Assembly: GCA_023269675.1 (NCBI GenBank)
Contig: JAHFSX010000021.1
Coordinates: 1-64,000, forward strand
DNA: 64,000 nucleotides
Direction: 5' to 3'
Origin: Verrucomicrobiota bacterium
GTDB taxonomy: Bacteria; Verrucomicrobiota; Kiritimatiellia; RFP12; UBA1067
The stretch's first letter is position 1. Every line of letters begins with the position of its first letter. Shown here piece after piece: positions 8,877 through 17,540 of this stretch. The notes beneath the pieces are model-generated. The model made no database searches and had not been told where the DNA came from. It saw nothing but the letters and a program-made list of their open reading frames with translations. The translations under genes and the position numbers were made by a program.

Positions 8877-9244
8877 TGCGAAAGACGGCACATTCAGGCC
8901 AGATAAAAACACATTAAATATATCAGGTTGAGGTACTTACAACTAAAATGCAGAAATCTTTTCGAAAAATATTCACTTTTTTGGGGCCTCCGCCGCCCCT
9001 TCGGCCCCTTCCGCCCGCCAAAGATTCCGGAAACTTCTGCTTGGTGTCCCCTGCCCTTTGTGTTTCAATCGTTTGAATCTTGTTGCGGCGAGGCGGCGGG
9101 GCGGAGGACATTTGGCGAAAAAGAGGAGTGTACACAGCGGAAGGAGGGCAGCGCAAGCGTTGCCCTGACTTTATTTCGCGTGCGCTCTGATCTGTCTGCA
9201 GCCTTCCGGCCTTCAGCCTAAACACCCGATGATCAGGAGTTCCC
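8877..9244. other. Intergenic region between divergent mraZ and ade
   Basis: No gene was found here. The half next to mraZ is comparatively AT-rich with poly-T and poly-A tracts, in contrast to the surrounding coding DNA, as expected for divergent promoters. The half next to ade holds the hairpin at 9146-9165 and the ade ribosome site AGGAG at 9235-9239. Apart from the mraZ promoter I see no convincing -35/-10 pair. Confidence 0.6.
9146..9165 (+). promoter_or_regulatory. Inverted repeat upstream of ade, possible operator
   Basis: GGGCAGCGC and GCGTTGCCC face each other across AA with one mismatch. The core CGCAAGCGTTG resembles LacI-family operators, which have a central CG flanked by GCAA and TTGC; PurR-type boxes share this form. 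It lies 80 bases before adenine deaminase, a purine salvage gene, so purine control is conceivable. A simple RNA hairpin in the leader is the alternative. No regulator gene is nearby. Confidence 0.3.
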
Positions 9245-10888
9245 ATGCAAACGACCTTCAGCGGCACCCTTGTCGACCCGGTCCACAAGCGCAGTTTCGG
9301 CGCGCGCCTCTCCCTCTCCGATCACGGCACCATCGCCGCCATCACCCCCGATGACGCGCCCGACCCCGTCTACATCCTGCCCGGCTTCGTCGACTCCCAC
9401 GTCCACATCGAGAGCTCCATGCTCACCCCGGCCGCCTTCGCGCGCGCCGCCGTCGTCCACGGCACCCTGGCCGCGGTGGTCGACCCGCACGAGATCGCCA
9501 ACGTGCTCGGCGAGGCCGGCGTGGACCTCATGCTCCGGCTCGCGCAGCAGACCCCCTTCGTCTTCGGGTTCGGCGTCCCCTCCTGCGTTCCCGCCACGCC
9601 CTTCGAGACCGCCGGCGCGGAACTCGGCCCCGACGCGGTCGCGCGCCTCCTCGCGCGCCCCGGCATCACCCACCTCGCGGAAATGATGAACGTGCCCGGC
9701 GTGCTCGACAAGGACCCCGCCGTCCTTGCCAAACTCGCCGCGGCCCGCCGCCTGGGACTGCCCATCGACGGCCACGCGCCCGGGCTCGCCGGCGCGAGCC
9801 TCCGGGCCTATGCCGCCGAGGGCATCACCACCGACCACGAAAGCCTCACCTTCGACGAGGCCCGCGAGAAGATCAAGGCCGGCATCAAGCTCCAGATCCG
9901 CTACGGCTCGGCCGCGCGCCAGTTCGAATCCCTCATCCCCCTGCTGGCGCGCTACCCCGACATGTGCATGTTCTGCAGCGACGACAAGCACCCGGACGAC
10001 CTGTTGCGCGACCACATCAACTTCATCGCCGCCACCGCGTACAAGAAAGGCATCTCGCTCCAAACCATCCTGCAGGCCGCCTGCGTCAACCCCGTGCGCC
10101 ACTACAAGCTCCCGCTCGGCCTGCTCCAGCCCGGCGACCCCGCGGACTTCATCCTGGTCGACGACCTCCAGACCTTCAAGCCGCGCGAGGTCTGGCTGCG
10201 GGGCCAATGCGTCGCCCGTCACGGCGTCTCGTTCATGCCCGTGGGCGAAGCCGAGGTGCAAAACAACTTCTCCGCGGCCTTGCTCGCACCGGAGGCCCTA
10301 CGCATTCCCGCCCAGACGGACACGTCCGTCCGCGTCATCGGCGTGCGCGACGGCCAGCTCGTCACCGGCCACCTGATCGAAAAGCCCACCGTGCGCAACG
10401 GCCTCGTCGTGGCGGACCCCGAGCGCGACATCATCAAACTCGTGGTCTACAACCGCTACACGCCCGCCCCGCCCGCCGTCGCGCTGGTCAAAGGCTTCGG
10501 CCTGCGGCGCGGCGCGATCGCCTCCAGCGTGGCGCACGACTCCCACCACATCATCGCCGCGGGCGCGACCGACGAGGCGCTGGCCGCCGCCATCAACGAG
10601 GTGATCATGCGGCGGGGCGGCCTGGCCGTGGCCGACAACAACCGCAAACTGCTGACCTCCCTCGCGCTGCCGCTCGCGGGGCTCATCTCGGCCCAACCCG
10701 CCGAATACGTGGCGCACGTCTACGCCGACTGTGACCGCCTCGCCAAAATTCTGGGCTCGACCCTGACCGCGCCCTTCATGACGCTCTCGTTTCTGGCCCT
10801 GCCCGTGATCCCGAAGCTCAAGCTCACCGACAAGGGCCTCTTCGACAGCGAGACCTTCCGGCACGTCTCGCTCTTCACCGACGTCTGA
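9245..10888 (+). CDS. ade: Adenine deaminase
   Basis: Converts adenine to hypoxanthine and ammonia in purine salvage; cytoplasmic amidohydrolase-superfamily metalloenzyme. Family motifs appear in order: PGFVDSHVHIESSML (metal HxH), VVDPHEIANVLG, PSCVPATPFETAGA, EMMNVPGVL, DGHAPGL, TTDHES, and FCSDDKHPDDL (metal Asp). The C-terminal Ade domain includes SVAHDSHHIIAAG and ADNNRKLLTSLALPLAGLIS. The length of 547 aa matches bacterial Ade. Start ATG 9245 has AGGAG 5 bases upstream. It is a single-gene unit, convergent with the mprF-like gene. Confidence 0.95.
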   Translation: MQTTFSGTLVDPVHKRSFGARLSLSDHGTIAAITPDDAPDPVYILPGFVDSHVHIESSMLTPAAFARAAVVHGTLAAVVDPHEIANVLGEAGVDLMLRLAQQTPFVFGFGVPSCVPATPFETAGAELGPDAVARLLARPGITHLAEMMNVPGVLDKDPAVLAKLAAARRLGLPIDGHAPGLAGASLRAYAAEGITTDHESLTFDEAREKIKAGIKLQIRYGSAARQFESLIPLLARYPDMCMFCSDDKHPDDLLRDHINFIAATAYKKGISLQTILQAACVNPVRHYKLPLGLLQPGDPADFILVDDLQTFKPREVWLRGQCVARHGVSFMPVGEAEVQNNFSAALLAPEALRIPAQTDTSVRVIGVRDGQLVTGHLIEKPTVRNGLVVADPERDIIKLVVYNRYTPAPPAVALVKGFGLRRGAIASSVAHDSHHIIAAGATDEALAAAINEVIMRRGGLAVADNNRKLLTSLALPLAGLISAQPAEYVAHVYADCDRLAKILGSTLTAPFMTLSFLALPVIPKLKLTDKGLFDSETFRHVSLFTDV

Positions 10889-10985
10889 GGCGAAAGCGCC
10901 CGGATTTTCACGGACCGCAACCGAACGCTCCACGCGTGACGCCCGACGCGCAACTTCCGGGGGCCGCGTGGGCCGTGAAGAGCCG

Positions 10986-10998
10986 GGCGCTCAGCGCC
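10986..10998. terminator. Candidate hairpin terminator between convergent ade and mprF
   Basis: GGCGCT and AGCGCC form a perfect 6-bp stem with a one-base loop, extended by an imperfect GC flank, in the 128-base gap between two converging genes. No clear U-tract follows, so intrinsic termination is uncertain. Confidence 0.35.
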
Positions 10999-11016
10999 GG
11001 GAGTTTACAGGCAGGC

Positions 11017-13611
11017 TCACTTGCCGACCAGGCCGCCGAGACCGCCGGAAATCAGCGCGGACAGATCGCCCAGCACCTGCGGCAACGCCAGTCCGCCGGG
11101 CGAGGCCAGGTACCGCGGCCGCCATTCCGGCCCGAACTTGTCCTTATAGCGCCGCAGCCCCTGGAAGTTGTAGAAGTGCTCGCCGTGCCGGAACAGGAAC
11201 CCGCCGAGGCGGTTCCAGAGGGGGGCGAGTTCGTGCTGCGGCAAACCCGAGAGCGGCGCCATGCCGAGGTTGAACCACTGATAGCCCTCCGCGTGCCCGC
11301 GCAACATCAGGTGGATAAAAAGGAAGTCCATCAGACCGTTCGGCGCATCGGGCACGTGGCGCATCAGGTCCACGCTCAGCTCTTCGCGCCCGGCCGATTC
11401 CCAAACGGTGGCAAACGCGACGATGCGTCCGTCCGGGCCGCGCACAACGGCGACCGGGAAGCGCCGCACATACGCCTCGTCGAAGCGCCCGAGCGAAAAA
11501 TGCTTCTCCCGCGTGTGCTTGCTCTCCAGCCACGCGTCCGACACCCTCCGCAGTTCAGGCAACAGCGCCGCCGTCTGCTCCGCGGGGATCATCCCGAACG
11601 TGTAGCCGTTCCGCTCCACGCGACGCTTCGCAACACGCAGCACACTGCGGGAACCGCCCTCGATGGTGAACGCCGGCAAAGCCACGCGCGCGTCCTCGCC
11701 GAGCTTCAGCAGGTTCAGACCCAAGTCCAGATACAGGTTCAGGTGGTCGCAGGCCACCTCGTAAAAGACCGGCCAGCCGGCGTGCGCGTGGCACTCCTCG
11801 CGGAACCGCCACAGCAACTCAGGCCACTCCTCCGCCGGCCCGACCGGGTCGCCCATCGCGATCCAGCTGCGATGCTGCACGCCGTACATGATGAACGCGT
11901 TTCCGCTCTCGCTGAACAGGAACGACTTGTCCCCCAGCAGCGCCAGGTTGTCAGAGGTGTCCGCTGACCGTCGGACGACCGCCTCGACCTTGCCGGTGAC
12001 CTCCGGCGTCGGCGGTGCCAGCCGCGGCCGCGTCGGCTGCAGCAGCCGCCCGAGGGCGAACGCCAGCAAGGCACACGCCGCTCCGACCAGCGCGCGCAGC
12101 GACCGCGGCGCCTGCGCGTCGAGCGCGAATCGCCACCAGAGGTCGGACGTGTACTCGACATGCTTGTAGGCGAAAAGCGTCAACCCCACCGTGGCGAACA
12201 GCACCGCCCCCACCGAAACGATCCAGCCCGCCGTCAGCTGGCCGCTCAGCAGCGAGGCCCGGCGCGTGAAACTGCGGCGGCAGGCCGCCAGCGCGGCCAG
12301 CACAGCCAGCAGCGCCAGCGACTCCTGATAGACGAAACCCTTGGTCAGCGAAAAGAGCGCCCCGGCCGCCAGCAGGACGACCGTCAGCAGATAAGCCGCG
12401 TCGAGCCGCCGCCGGATGCCGCGCGCCAGCACCAGCAGCCCTACGCCCGCGACGCTGCCCGCGAAGTGCGAGACCTCCACCAGCGGCACCGGCAGACGCA
12501 CCGCCACATGGCGCGCGTGCCACGCCAGATCGGGGGTGGCCCCTGAGAACAGGAGCGTCGCGCCCGCGAGGAAGGTCAGCAGCGCCATCACCGCGGGCAC
12601 CGCCCCGAACGTCCAATGCCCCACCGCGTACGCCGCGGCTAAAAGCGCCTGACGTTTGCGGAAGAACTCCCGCGCCCCGAGCAGCGTGGTCGCCACGCTG
12701 AGCGGCGCGAGGTAGTAGATGGCACGGAAAGCGAGCAGGGCCGCCACCACATCGGGCGCCTTCATGACCGGCGCGAGCAGGAGCAACACCAGAGTCTCGA
12801 ACACGCCGAGCCCGCCGGGCACCTGGCTCACGATGCCGGCCACCTGGGCCAGGATGAAAACCGCCAGGAAGTGGGAGAGCCCGAGCCCTGAACCGTGCGG
12901 CAGCAGAACATAAAGCGTCGATCCGGCCAACGCCCAGTCCAGCGAGGCGACCAGCGCCTGCGCGCCCGCGAGGCGCCACGGCGGCACGGGAAACTCCAGC
13001 GCCCACACGCGCAGCGGCGTGCGGCGGAACAGGCTCAAGCCGGCATAGGCCGCCACCACGGCCGCGAAGATCACGCCCAGCGGGCGCGTGGTCGCGAACG
13101 GCAGGTGCAGTCCGGAGGGAAGGGCGAACGGAAACAGCAGGAAGACCAGGCTCCCGAAAGCGAAGAGTCCGAGCAGGAAGGTGAAGCTGCAGAACAGGCT
13201 GATGCGGGCGACATCCAGCGCCATCACGCCCCACGCCCCATACAGGCGGTAGCGCACCGAGCCGCCGGTGAGCACGCTGAACCCCATGTTGTTGCTGAAG
13301 GCGTAGCTCATGAACGAGGCGAGCGCCGTCTTGCGGTAGGCGAGCGGCTGGCCCACATACCGCAGCGCGAGCACGTCATACCCCGTCATGACGATGTAGC
13401 TCAGCGCCGTGAGCAAGCCCGCAAGGCCCAGACTCCCGAGCGGGAGCGCCTGCAGCGCATGCCGGATGTCATGCAGGCGGTAGGTCCGCAATTCGCTGTG
13501 CAGCGCATACAGGGCCAACACGCACAAGGCCAAGGCCGCCGCAGGACCGATGACCCGTCGCCACGCGGCAGGCGCCGTCTCAACCTTGTTCACCGCTCGC
13601 GTGCCTTGCAT
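11017..13611 (-). CDS. mprF: MprF-like phosphatidylglycerol aminoacyltransferase and flippase
   Basis: The 864-aa length matches bifunctional MprF. The first ~520 residues are a polytopic membrane region (flippase and LPG-synthase TM domain), with GGSVRYRLYG and the SQVPGGLGVFE motif typical of this family. The last ~320 residues are a cytoplasmic DUF2156/GNAT-fold synthase domain (NLALLGDKSFLFSE, YEVACDHL, SLGRFDEAYV, YRDKFGPEW-like YKDKFGPEWRPRY end). MprF moves lysine or alanine from charged tRNA to phosphatidylglycerol, lowering surface charge and giving resistance to cationic peptides. Which amino acid is used cannot be told. Start ATG 13611 has GGAGCGAGGAAC upstream. It stands apart from other lipid genes. 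Confidence 0.9.
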   Translation of the reverse strand: MQGTRAVNKVETAPAAWRRVIGPAAALALCVLALYALHSELRTYRLHDIRHALQALPLGSLGLAGLLTALSYIVMTGYDVLALRYVGQPLAYRKTALASFMSYAFSNNMGFSVLTGGSVRYRLYGAWGVMALDVARISLFCSFTFLLGLFAFGSLVFLLFPFALPSGLHLPFATTRPLGVIFAAVVAAYAGLSLFRRTPLRVWALEFPVPPWRLAGAQALVASLDWALAGSTLYVLLPHGSGLGLSHFLAVFILAQVAGIVSQVPGGLGVFETLVLLLLAPVMKAPDVVAALLAFRAIYYLAPLSVATTLLGAREFFRKRQALLAAAYAVGHWTFGAVPAVMALLTFLAGATLLFSGATPDLAWHARHVAVRLPVPLVEVSHFAGSVAGVGLLVLARGIRRRLDAAYLLTVVLLAAGALFSLTKGFVYQESLALLAVLAALAACRRSFTRRASLLSGQLTAGWIVSVGAVLFATVGLTLFAYKHVEYTSDLWWRFALDAQAPRSLRALVGAACALLAFALGRLLQPTRPRLAPPTPEVTGKVEAVVRRSADTSDNLALLGDKSFLFSESGNAFIMYGVQHRSWIAMGDPVGPAEEWPELLWRFREECHAHAGWPVFYEVACDHLNLYLDLGLNLLKLGEDARVALPAFTIEGGSRSVLRVAKRRVERNGYTFGMIPAEQTAALLPELRRVSDAWLESKHTREKHFSLGRFDEAYVRRFPVAVVRGPDGRIVAFATVWESAGREELSVDLMRHVPDAPNGLMDFLFIHLMLRGHAEGYQWFNLGMAPLSGLPQHELAPLWNRLGGFLFRHGEHFYNFQGLRRYKDKFGPEWRPRYLASPGGLALPQVLGDLSALISGGLGGLVGK

Positions 13612-13633
13612 GTTCCTCGCTCCACCGGTGCGC

Positions 13634-16525
13634 TCACCACACCGAGATCATCGTCCCCAGGGGTATCACGCGGGCGGTCAGCGTCTTGCCGTCAACCGAA
13701 AGCTGCGCCCACCAGTAAGGATGCGACATGCCGTCCAATGTCACCGGCATCCGTCCGGAAACCTGGATCACTCCGGCCGAAGCCGCCGCCAGCGGGATGC
13801 CCGCATTCAAATCCTGCACCGTATACCCGGTGAGGCGGACCGCCACACCGGCCTGGAAAGCCGCACCCGCCGTCACCTGCAGCGGCCCGGCGCTATTCGC
13901 TTTATCGCGTGCGAAAACGCTGCCGGACGCGAACACGACCTTGCCGGTGACCACGCCGCTGCCGCCCAGCGTCGCGCCCACGCCGTTGGTCAGGACGACG
14001 CCCGACTTGAGGCTGAGCGCGCCGTCGATCCGCGAGACCGTCCCCGGGGCGGTCATCAGGTCGCGCACCGCGCCGGCCGCAAAGAGGTTGAGCAGGGCGC
14101 CCGCATCAATCGCCACGCCGCCCGTCAAGTAGATGGCGCCGGACACAGGCACGATCAGCTCGCCCTCCCGCACCGCCACCTGCCCGGTGAAGGCGTTATA
14201 CCACGAAGTCAACGTCAGCCTGCCCGCGCCCTTCTTGGTGAAGCTGCCGGCGTGCCCGACCTCGTTGCTCAGCGCCTGCGGAATGATGAGCGTGCCCCCG
14301 TTGGAGTCGATCACCGCGCCGCGGCCCGTCAGCGCCGCCTTCGCGAACCAGCTCACAAACTGGTCCCGCATCCAGGACTCCGTGTCTGCCGAGTGCTGTA
14401 GCGTTCCGCCGTCGAAAAGCACCTCGGCATAGCCGCCCGGATTGTTCGTCAGCGTTGTGTCGCGGCCGTCAATGATCGGCGCGGACAGCACGCCTCCGGC
14501 CAATTCCAGGCGCCCGGTTGCGCCGGCTCCGCCACCTACGACCACCCGGTTGGTCGTGTAGACGTAGCCCCCTGTGATCCGCCCGAGCCCGTAACCGTTC
14601 TGCCCAACAGTGAGGCCGGCGCCACAGAAAATGTTCGTCCCCCCGCTGATCGTTACGGTCCCCGCCGAACCGATCGTGTTTCCGACCATCAACGTCACGC
14701 CGTTCGTCATCGTCAGCAAGCCGCCGGTGATGGACAATGTGCCCGTACCGGAATTACCGACCGTGACGCCCTTGAGGAGATTCTCCCCGCCGCTGATGCT
14801 CACGGTTCCCTTCGAGCCCGTCGCCTGGCCGACCGACAGCGTCCCGTTCGCGGCCCACAGCGACCCCCCGCTGAGCTCCATCGACCCCGAGGATCCGGCA
14901 CCGTTGCCGACCAGCACCGCCCCCCCCGGAACAATCAACAGCCCGCCAGCTACTGACAGCGAGCCCAGTCCCGAATTGCCGACCGTGAGGGCGCTGAACA
15001 CCCCTGTCCCGCCCCAGATACCAATCGACCCGACCGCGTTCGCCGAATTTCCGACGATAACCGTCCCGTTCGTCACCGACAGCGTGCCTCCGCTGATGTC
15101 CAGCGAACCCGACGAGTTGGCGGTGTTGCCGACTGTCACCGCGCCATCGGCTGTCAGCGCACCTCCGGCAACGGTCAAGCTGCCCGTGGCAGAAGAATTG
15201 TTGCCGAGGATAATGGCGCTCTGCACATAGTTGGAAAGTCCGCTGAAATACGCCCGGCCCACGGCACCCGCCCCGCCGTTTCCAAGGTACAGCGTGCCGC
15301 TCATCCACAGGCTGCCGCCGGTGTTGGTGTAGACGCCGACCGCGCCCGTGGAGCCGCCCACCGAGAACGAATTGCTGATAATCAGCTGGCCGCCGGTCTG
15401 CGACATCCGCCCGGAGGAACCCGCGACCTTGCCGATGGCGCCGCTAGCGCCCGTCACCGCCAGCGTTCCGCCCGCCAAATTCACTTCACCCGTCCCGCCT
15501 AAGAACCCGCCGACATAAAATCCGTTGTACCATGCGTCGCCGCCTTCTTGGGTCAGAAAGCCGCGCGTGTTTCTCTCCTTGCCGAGGTAGGTCTCGCCCG
15601 TGACCAGCATCTGCCCGCCGGTCTGCCGCACCATGGCGACGCCGTTCGAGTTGAACCCTATCGTCAGATTACCCGCCAGGGCCTTTCCGTCAACCAGATT
15701 GACGAGGCCCGTGGTCACCGACATGCTATTCGCATTCATCACATTGAAGTTGCTGTTGCTCAGGAGCAGCGACCCGCCGCGGATATTCACGATGCCCAAA
15801 CCACCCGCATTGCGCCCCACGTTGAAGCCGATCCCCGGGCATTGCAGCAGGGCCGCATTCGTGTAGATGTCGATCACGGCCGGCGCGCTGCCCGAGCCCT
15901 GGATGTCGACCTGATAGCGGATCGAGAGCGTGCCGCCTTCCAAGGCCATTCTCGCACCGTTATTCAGCGTGCACCGCGCAGCGTTGTCGTTGTTCGTCAT
16001 CGAGAGACGGCCGCCGGTCATGCGGAAGGACGATCCCCCGGAGGGTGCCGAACCGAGCGGCATCGCCCACGCCAAAACGTGGTCGCCCCCGTTCACTTCA
16101 ATCGCTCCACCCGCAGACGTCTCAAGTTTGGTGCCCTTGAGCCACGACGTGCCGCTGTTCAGAACCAGCTTCTGGTTGTTTGCGAGCGTCACCGCCGACC
16201 CCATCTCCAAATACCCGCCTCCTACGCGGGCGGTGCTCGTCCCCGAAAAAGTCAACCCGCCCGACAACAGCCACGCGTAGCCGCCCAAACCGATGGTCAC
16301 ATCCGCGCCGACCGTCGAGCTCGCGTTCGTGGCGTTCCCGTTAAAGGAAACAGCATACATACCCGCCGTCGTGAATTTCGCGTTGTCCGTGGCGCCGGGG
16401 ACGCCCGCCGGCGACCAGTTCGAATCCGTCTGGAACGAGCCCGTAGAGCCAGTCCACGTGTAATCCGTCGCGAAAGACGTGGAGGCCAACACCCCCACCA
16501 GCGCCATCAGCCGAAGACCGTGCAT
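13634..16525 (-). CDS. Large secreted beta-solenoid protein with autotransporter-associated repeat
   Basis: A signal peptide (about residues 1-19, ending SFATD) precedes a 940-residue Gly/Ser/Thr-rich region. From about residue 390 to 640 it is built of 22-24 residue units of the form VGNxxxxxGSLxISGGxLxxxNG, each expected to be one turn of a beta-solenoid. Near residues 770-805 a classic autotransporter-associated beta-strand repeat is seen (FTKKGAGRLTLTSWYNAFTG). The C-terminus (LGTMISVW) lacks an autotransporter barrel or a PEP-CTERM anchor, so the protein is probably released or held non-covalently. Function is unknown; adhesion or matrix roles are only suggested. Start ATG 16525 has AAAGGAG upstream. 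Planctomycetes and Kiritimatiellota carry many such proteins. Confidence 0.85.
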   Translation of the reverse strand: MHGLRLMALVGVLASTSFATDYTWTGSTGSFQTDSNWSPAGVPGATDNAKFTTAGMYAVSFNGNATNASSTVGADVTIGLGGYAWLLSGGLTFSGTSTARVGGGYLEMGSAVTLANNQKLVLNSGTSWLKGTKLETSAGGAIEVNGGDHVLAWAMPLGSAPSGGSSFRMTGGRLSMTNNDNAARCTLNNGARMALEGGTLSIRYQVDIQGSGSAPAVIDIYTNAALLQCPGIGFNVGRNAGGLGIVNIRGGSLLLSNSNFNVMNANSMSVTTGLVNLVDGKALAGNLTIGFNSNGVAMVRQTGGQMLVTGETYLGKERNTRGFLTQEGGDAWYNGFYVGGFLGGTGEVNLAGGTLAVTGASGAIGKVAGSSGRMSQTGGQLIISNSFSVGGSTGAVGVYTNTGGSLWMSGTLYLGNGGAGAVGRAYFSGLSNYVQSAIILGNNSSATGSLTVAGGALTADGAVTVGNTANSSGSLDISGGTLSVTNGTVIVGNSANAVGSIGIWGGTGVFSALTVGNSGLGSLSVAGGLLIVPGGAVLVGNGAGSSGSMELSGGSLWAANGTLSVGQATGSKGTVSISGGENLLKGVTVGNSGTGTLSITGGLLTMTNGVTLMVGNTIGSAGTVTISGGTNIFCGAGLTVGQNGYGLGRITGGYVYTTNRVVVGGGAGATGRLELAGGVLSAPIIDGRDTTLTNNPGGYAEVLFDGGTLQHSADTESWMRDQFVSWFAKAALTGRGAVIDSNGGTLIIPQALSNEVGHAGSFTKKGAGRLTLTSWYNAFTGQVAVREGELIVPVSGAIYLTGGVAIDAGALLNLFAAGAVRDLMTAPGTVSRIDGALSLKSGVVLTNGVGATLGGSGVVTGKVVFASGSVFARDKANSAGPLQVTAGAAFQAGVAVRLTGYTVQDLNAGIPLAAASAGVIQVSGRMPVTLDGMSHPYWWAQLSVDGKTLTARVIPLGTMISVW

Positions 16526-16639
16526 GAGAACTCCTTTAAAGTCATAAAATCGTGAATTCTGCTATCTGCCGCCGCAAACGTCAACTGCTAATCCCAACCG
16601 TGCGCGCCCAAGGGCAGGGTGAGCGCCCCGCGCCGCCGC

Positions 16640-17500
16640 TCACAGCGCGAAAGGCAGCCGCCCCGGCCCGGCCTGGTCGAGCCGCGGCAAGAGCGTTTCC
16701 AGAAGGGACACCAGCGCGTCGCGGTCTTTGGGAAAGCGCCCCTCCAGCGGCACGGGGTTGGAGGTGTGGTTCGCGCGGAACACGGTCTTCTCCAGCTCCA
16801 GCCCGCGCAGCAGCCGGATCAGCTCGCTCACCGCCCCGTACTCCGTGACCGTCTGATAGCCCGCGTACATCGACGTGCCCGGCACGTCCACGAAGCGCAG
16901 GGCCGAGAGCAGGCGCGGCTGCATGCGGTTCAGGAGCGCCGCCGTGGCCTCGGCATGGCGCGCCGAGCCCTCGCGGCCACCGATGCCCAGCAGCACCATC
17001 ACCGAGCACTTCAGCCCCGCGGCCTGCGCGCGTTGCACCGCCTCGCACATGCCCGCCGCGGTCTCGCCTTTGCAGACCTGCTTGAGCAGCTCCTCGTCGC
17101 CGCTCTCGAGCCCCACGTAGAGCGTGCTCAGCTTGAGCCGCCGCAAGTCCTCCAGCTCGGCGTCGCTCTTGGCCAGGATCGAGCTGCCGTTGGCGTAGAG
17201 GTTCACGCGCGCCAGATGCGGGAAGAGCCGGTTCAGCGCCTCCAGCAGCGTGCGCAGCCGCTCGAACGAGAGCGCCATCACGTCGCCGTCCGCCAGAAAC
17301 ACGCGCCGCTCCCCGGGGTAGCGCCGCGCCGCCTGCGCGAACTCGGCCAGCACCTCCTCCTGCGGCCGCACGCGGTAGGGCACGCCCTTGTACATCGCGC
17401 AGAAGCGGCACGTGTTGTGGGGACACCCCAGCGCGACTTGGAAAATCAGACTCTCCGCCTCGGCCGGCGGCCGGAACAAGCGATCCGTATACTGCATCAT
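16640..17500 (-). CDS. Radical SAM protein of unknown substrate
   Basis: A 286-aa protein with the [4Fe-4S]-binding cysteines in ALGCPHNTCRFCAMYKG: C26, C31 and C34, i.e. CX4CX2C rather than the common CX3CX2C. The GxHNxCxFCxMYK variant recurs in a group of uncharacterised radical SAM proteins. FLADGDVM, VNLYANGSS, YVGLESGDEELL and VMVLLGIGG mark successive strands of the SAM barrel. No accessory Fe-S, B12-binding or SPASM domain is present. Start ATG 17500 follows AGGATAGGAT. It lies 40 bases downstream of the caspase-like gene on the same strand. The substrate cannot be predicted. Confidence 0.85.
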   Translation of the reverse strand: MMQYTDRLFRPPAEAESLIFQVALGCPHNTCRFCAMYKGVPYRVRPQEEVLAEFAQAARRYPGERRVFLADGDVMALSFERLRTLLEALNRLFPHLARVNLYANGSSILAKSDAELEDLRRLKLSTLYVGLESGDEELLKQVCKGETAAGMCEAVQRAQAAGLKCSVMVLLGIGGREGSARHAEATAALLNRMQPRLLSALRFVDVPGTSMYAGYQTVTEYGAVSELIRLLRGLELEKTVFRANHTSNPVPLEGRFPKDRDALVSLLETLLPRLDQAGPGRLPFAL

Positions 17501-17540
17501 ATCCTATCCTGTCAGCGTAAAACGGGGCCGGGGACCAGGG

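Noticed and set aside
9090..9244. A purine riboswitch before ade
   Set aside because: The conserved three-way junction bases and loop-loop pairing of purine riboswitches are not visible; only a simple hairpin is.
14600..15550. Direct repeats that at first look like a CRISPR array
   Set aside because: They are diverged codons for VGN...ISGG solenoid units inside one open frame; unit spacing and sequence vary and no constant repeat/spacer pattern exists.
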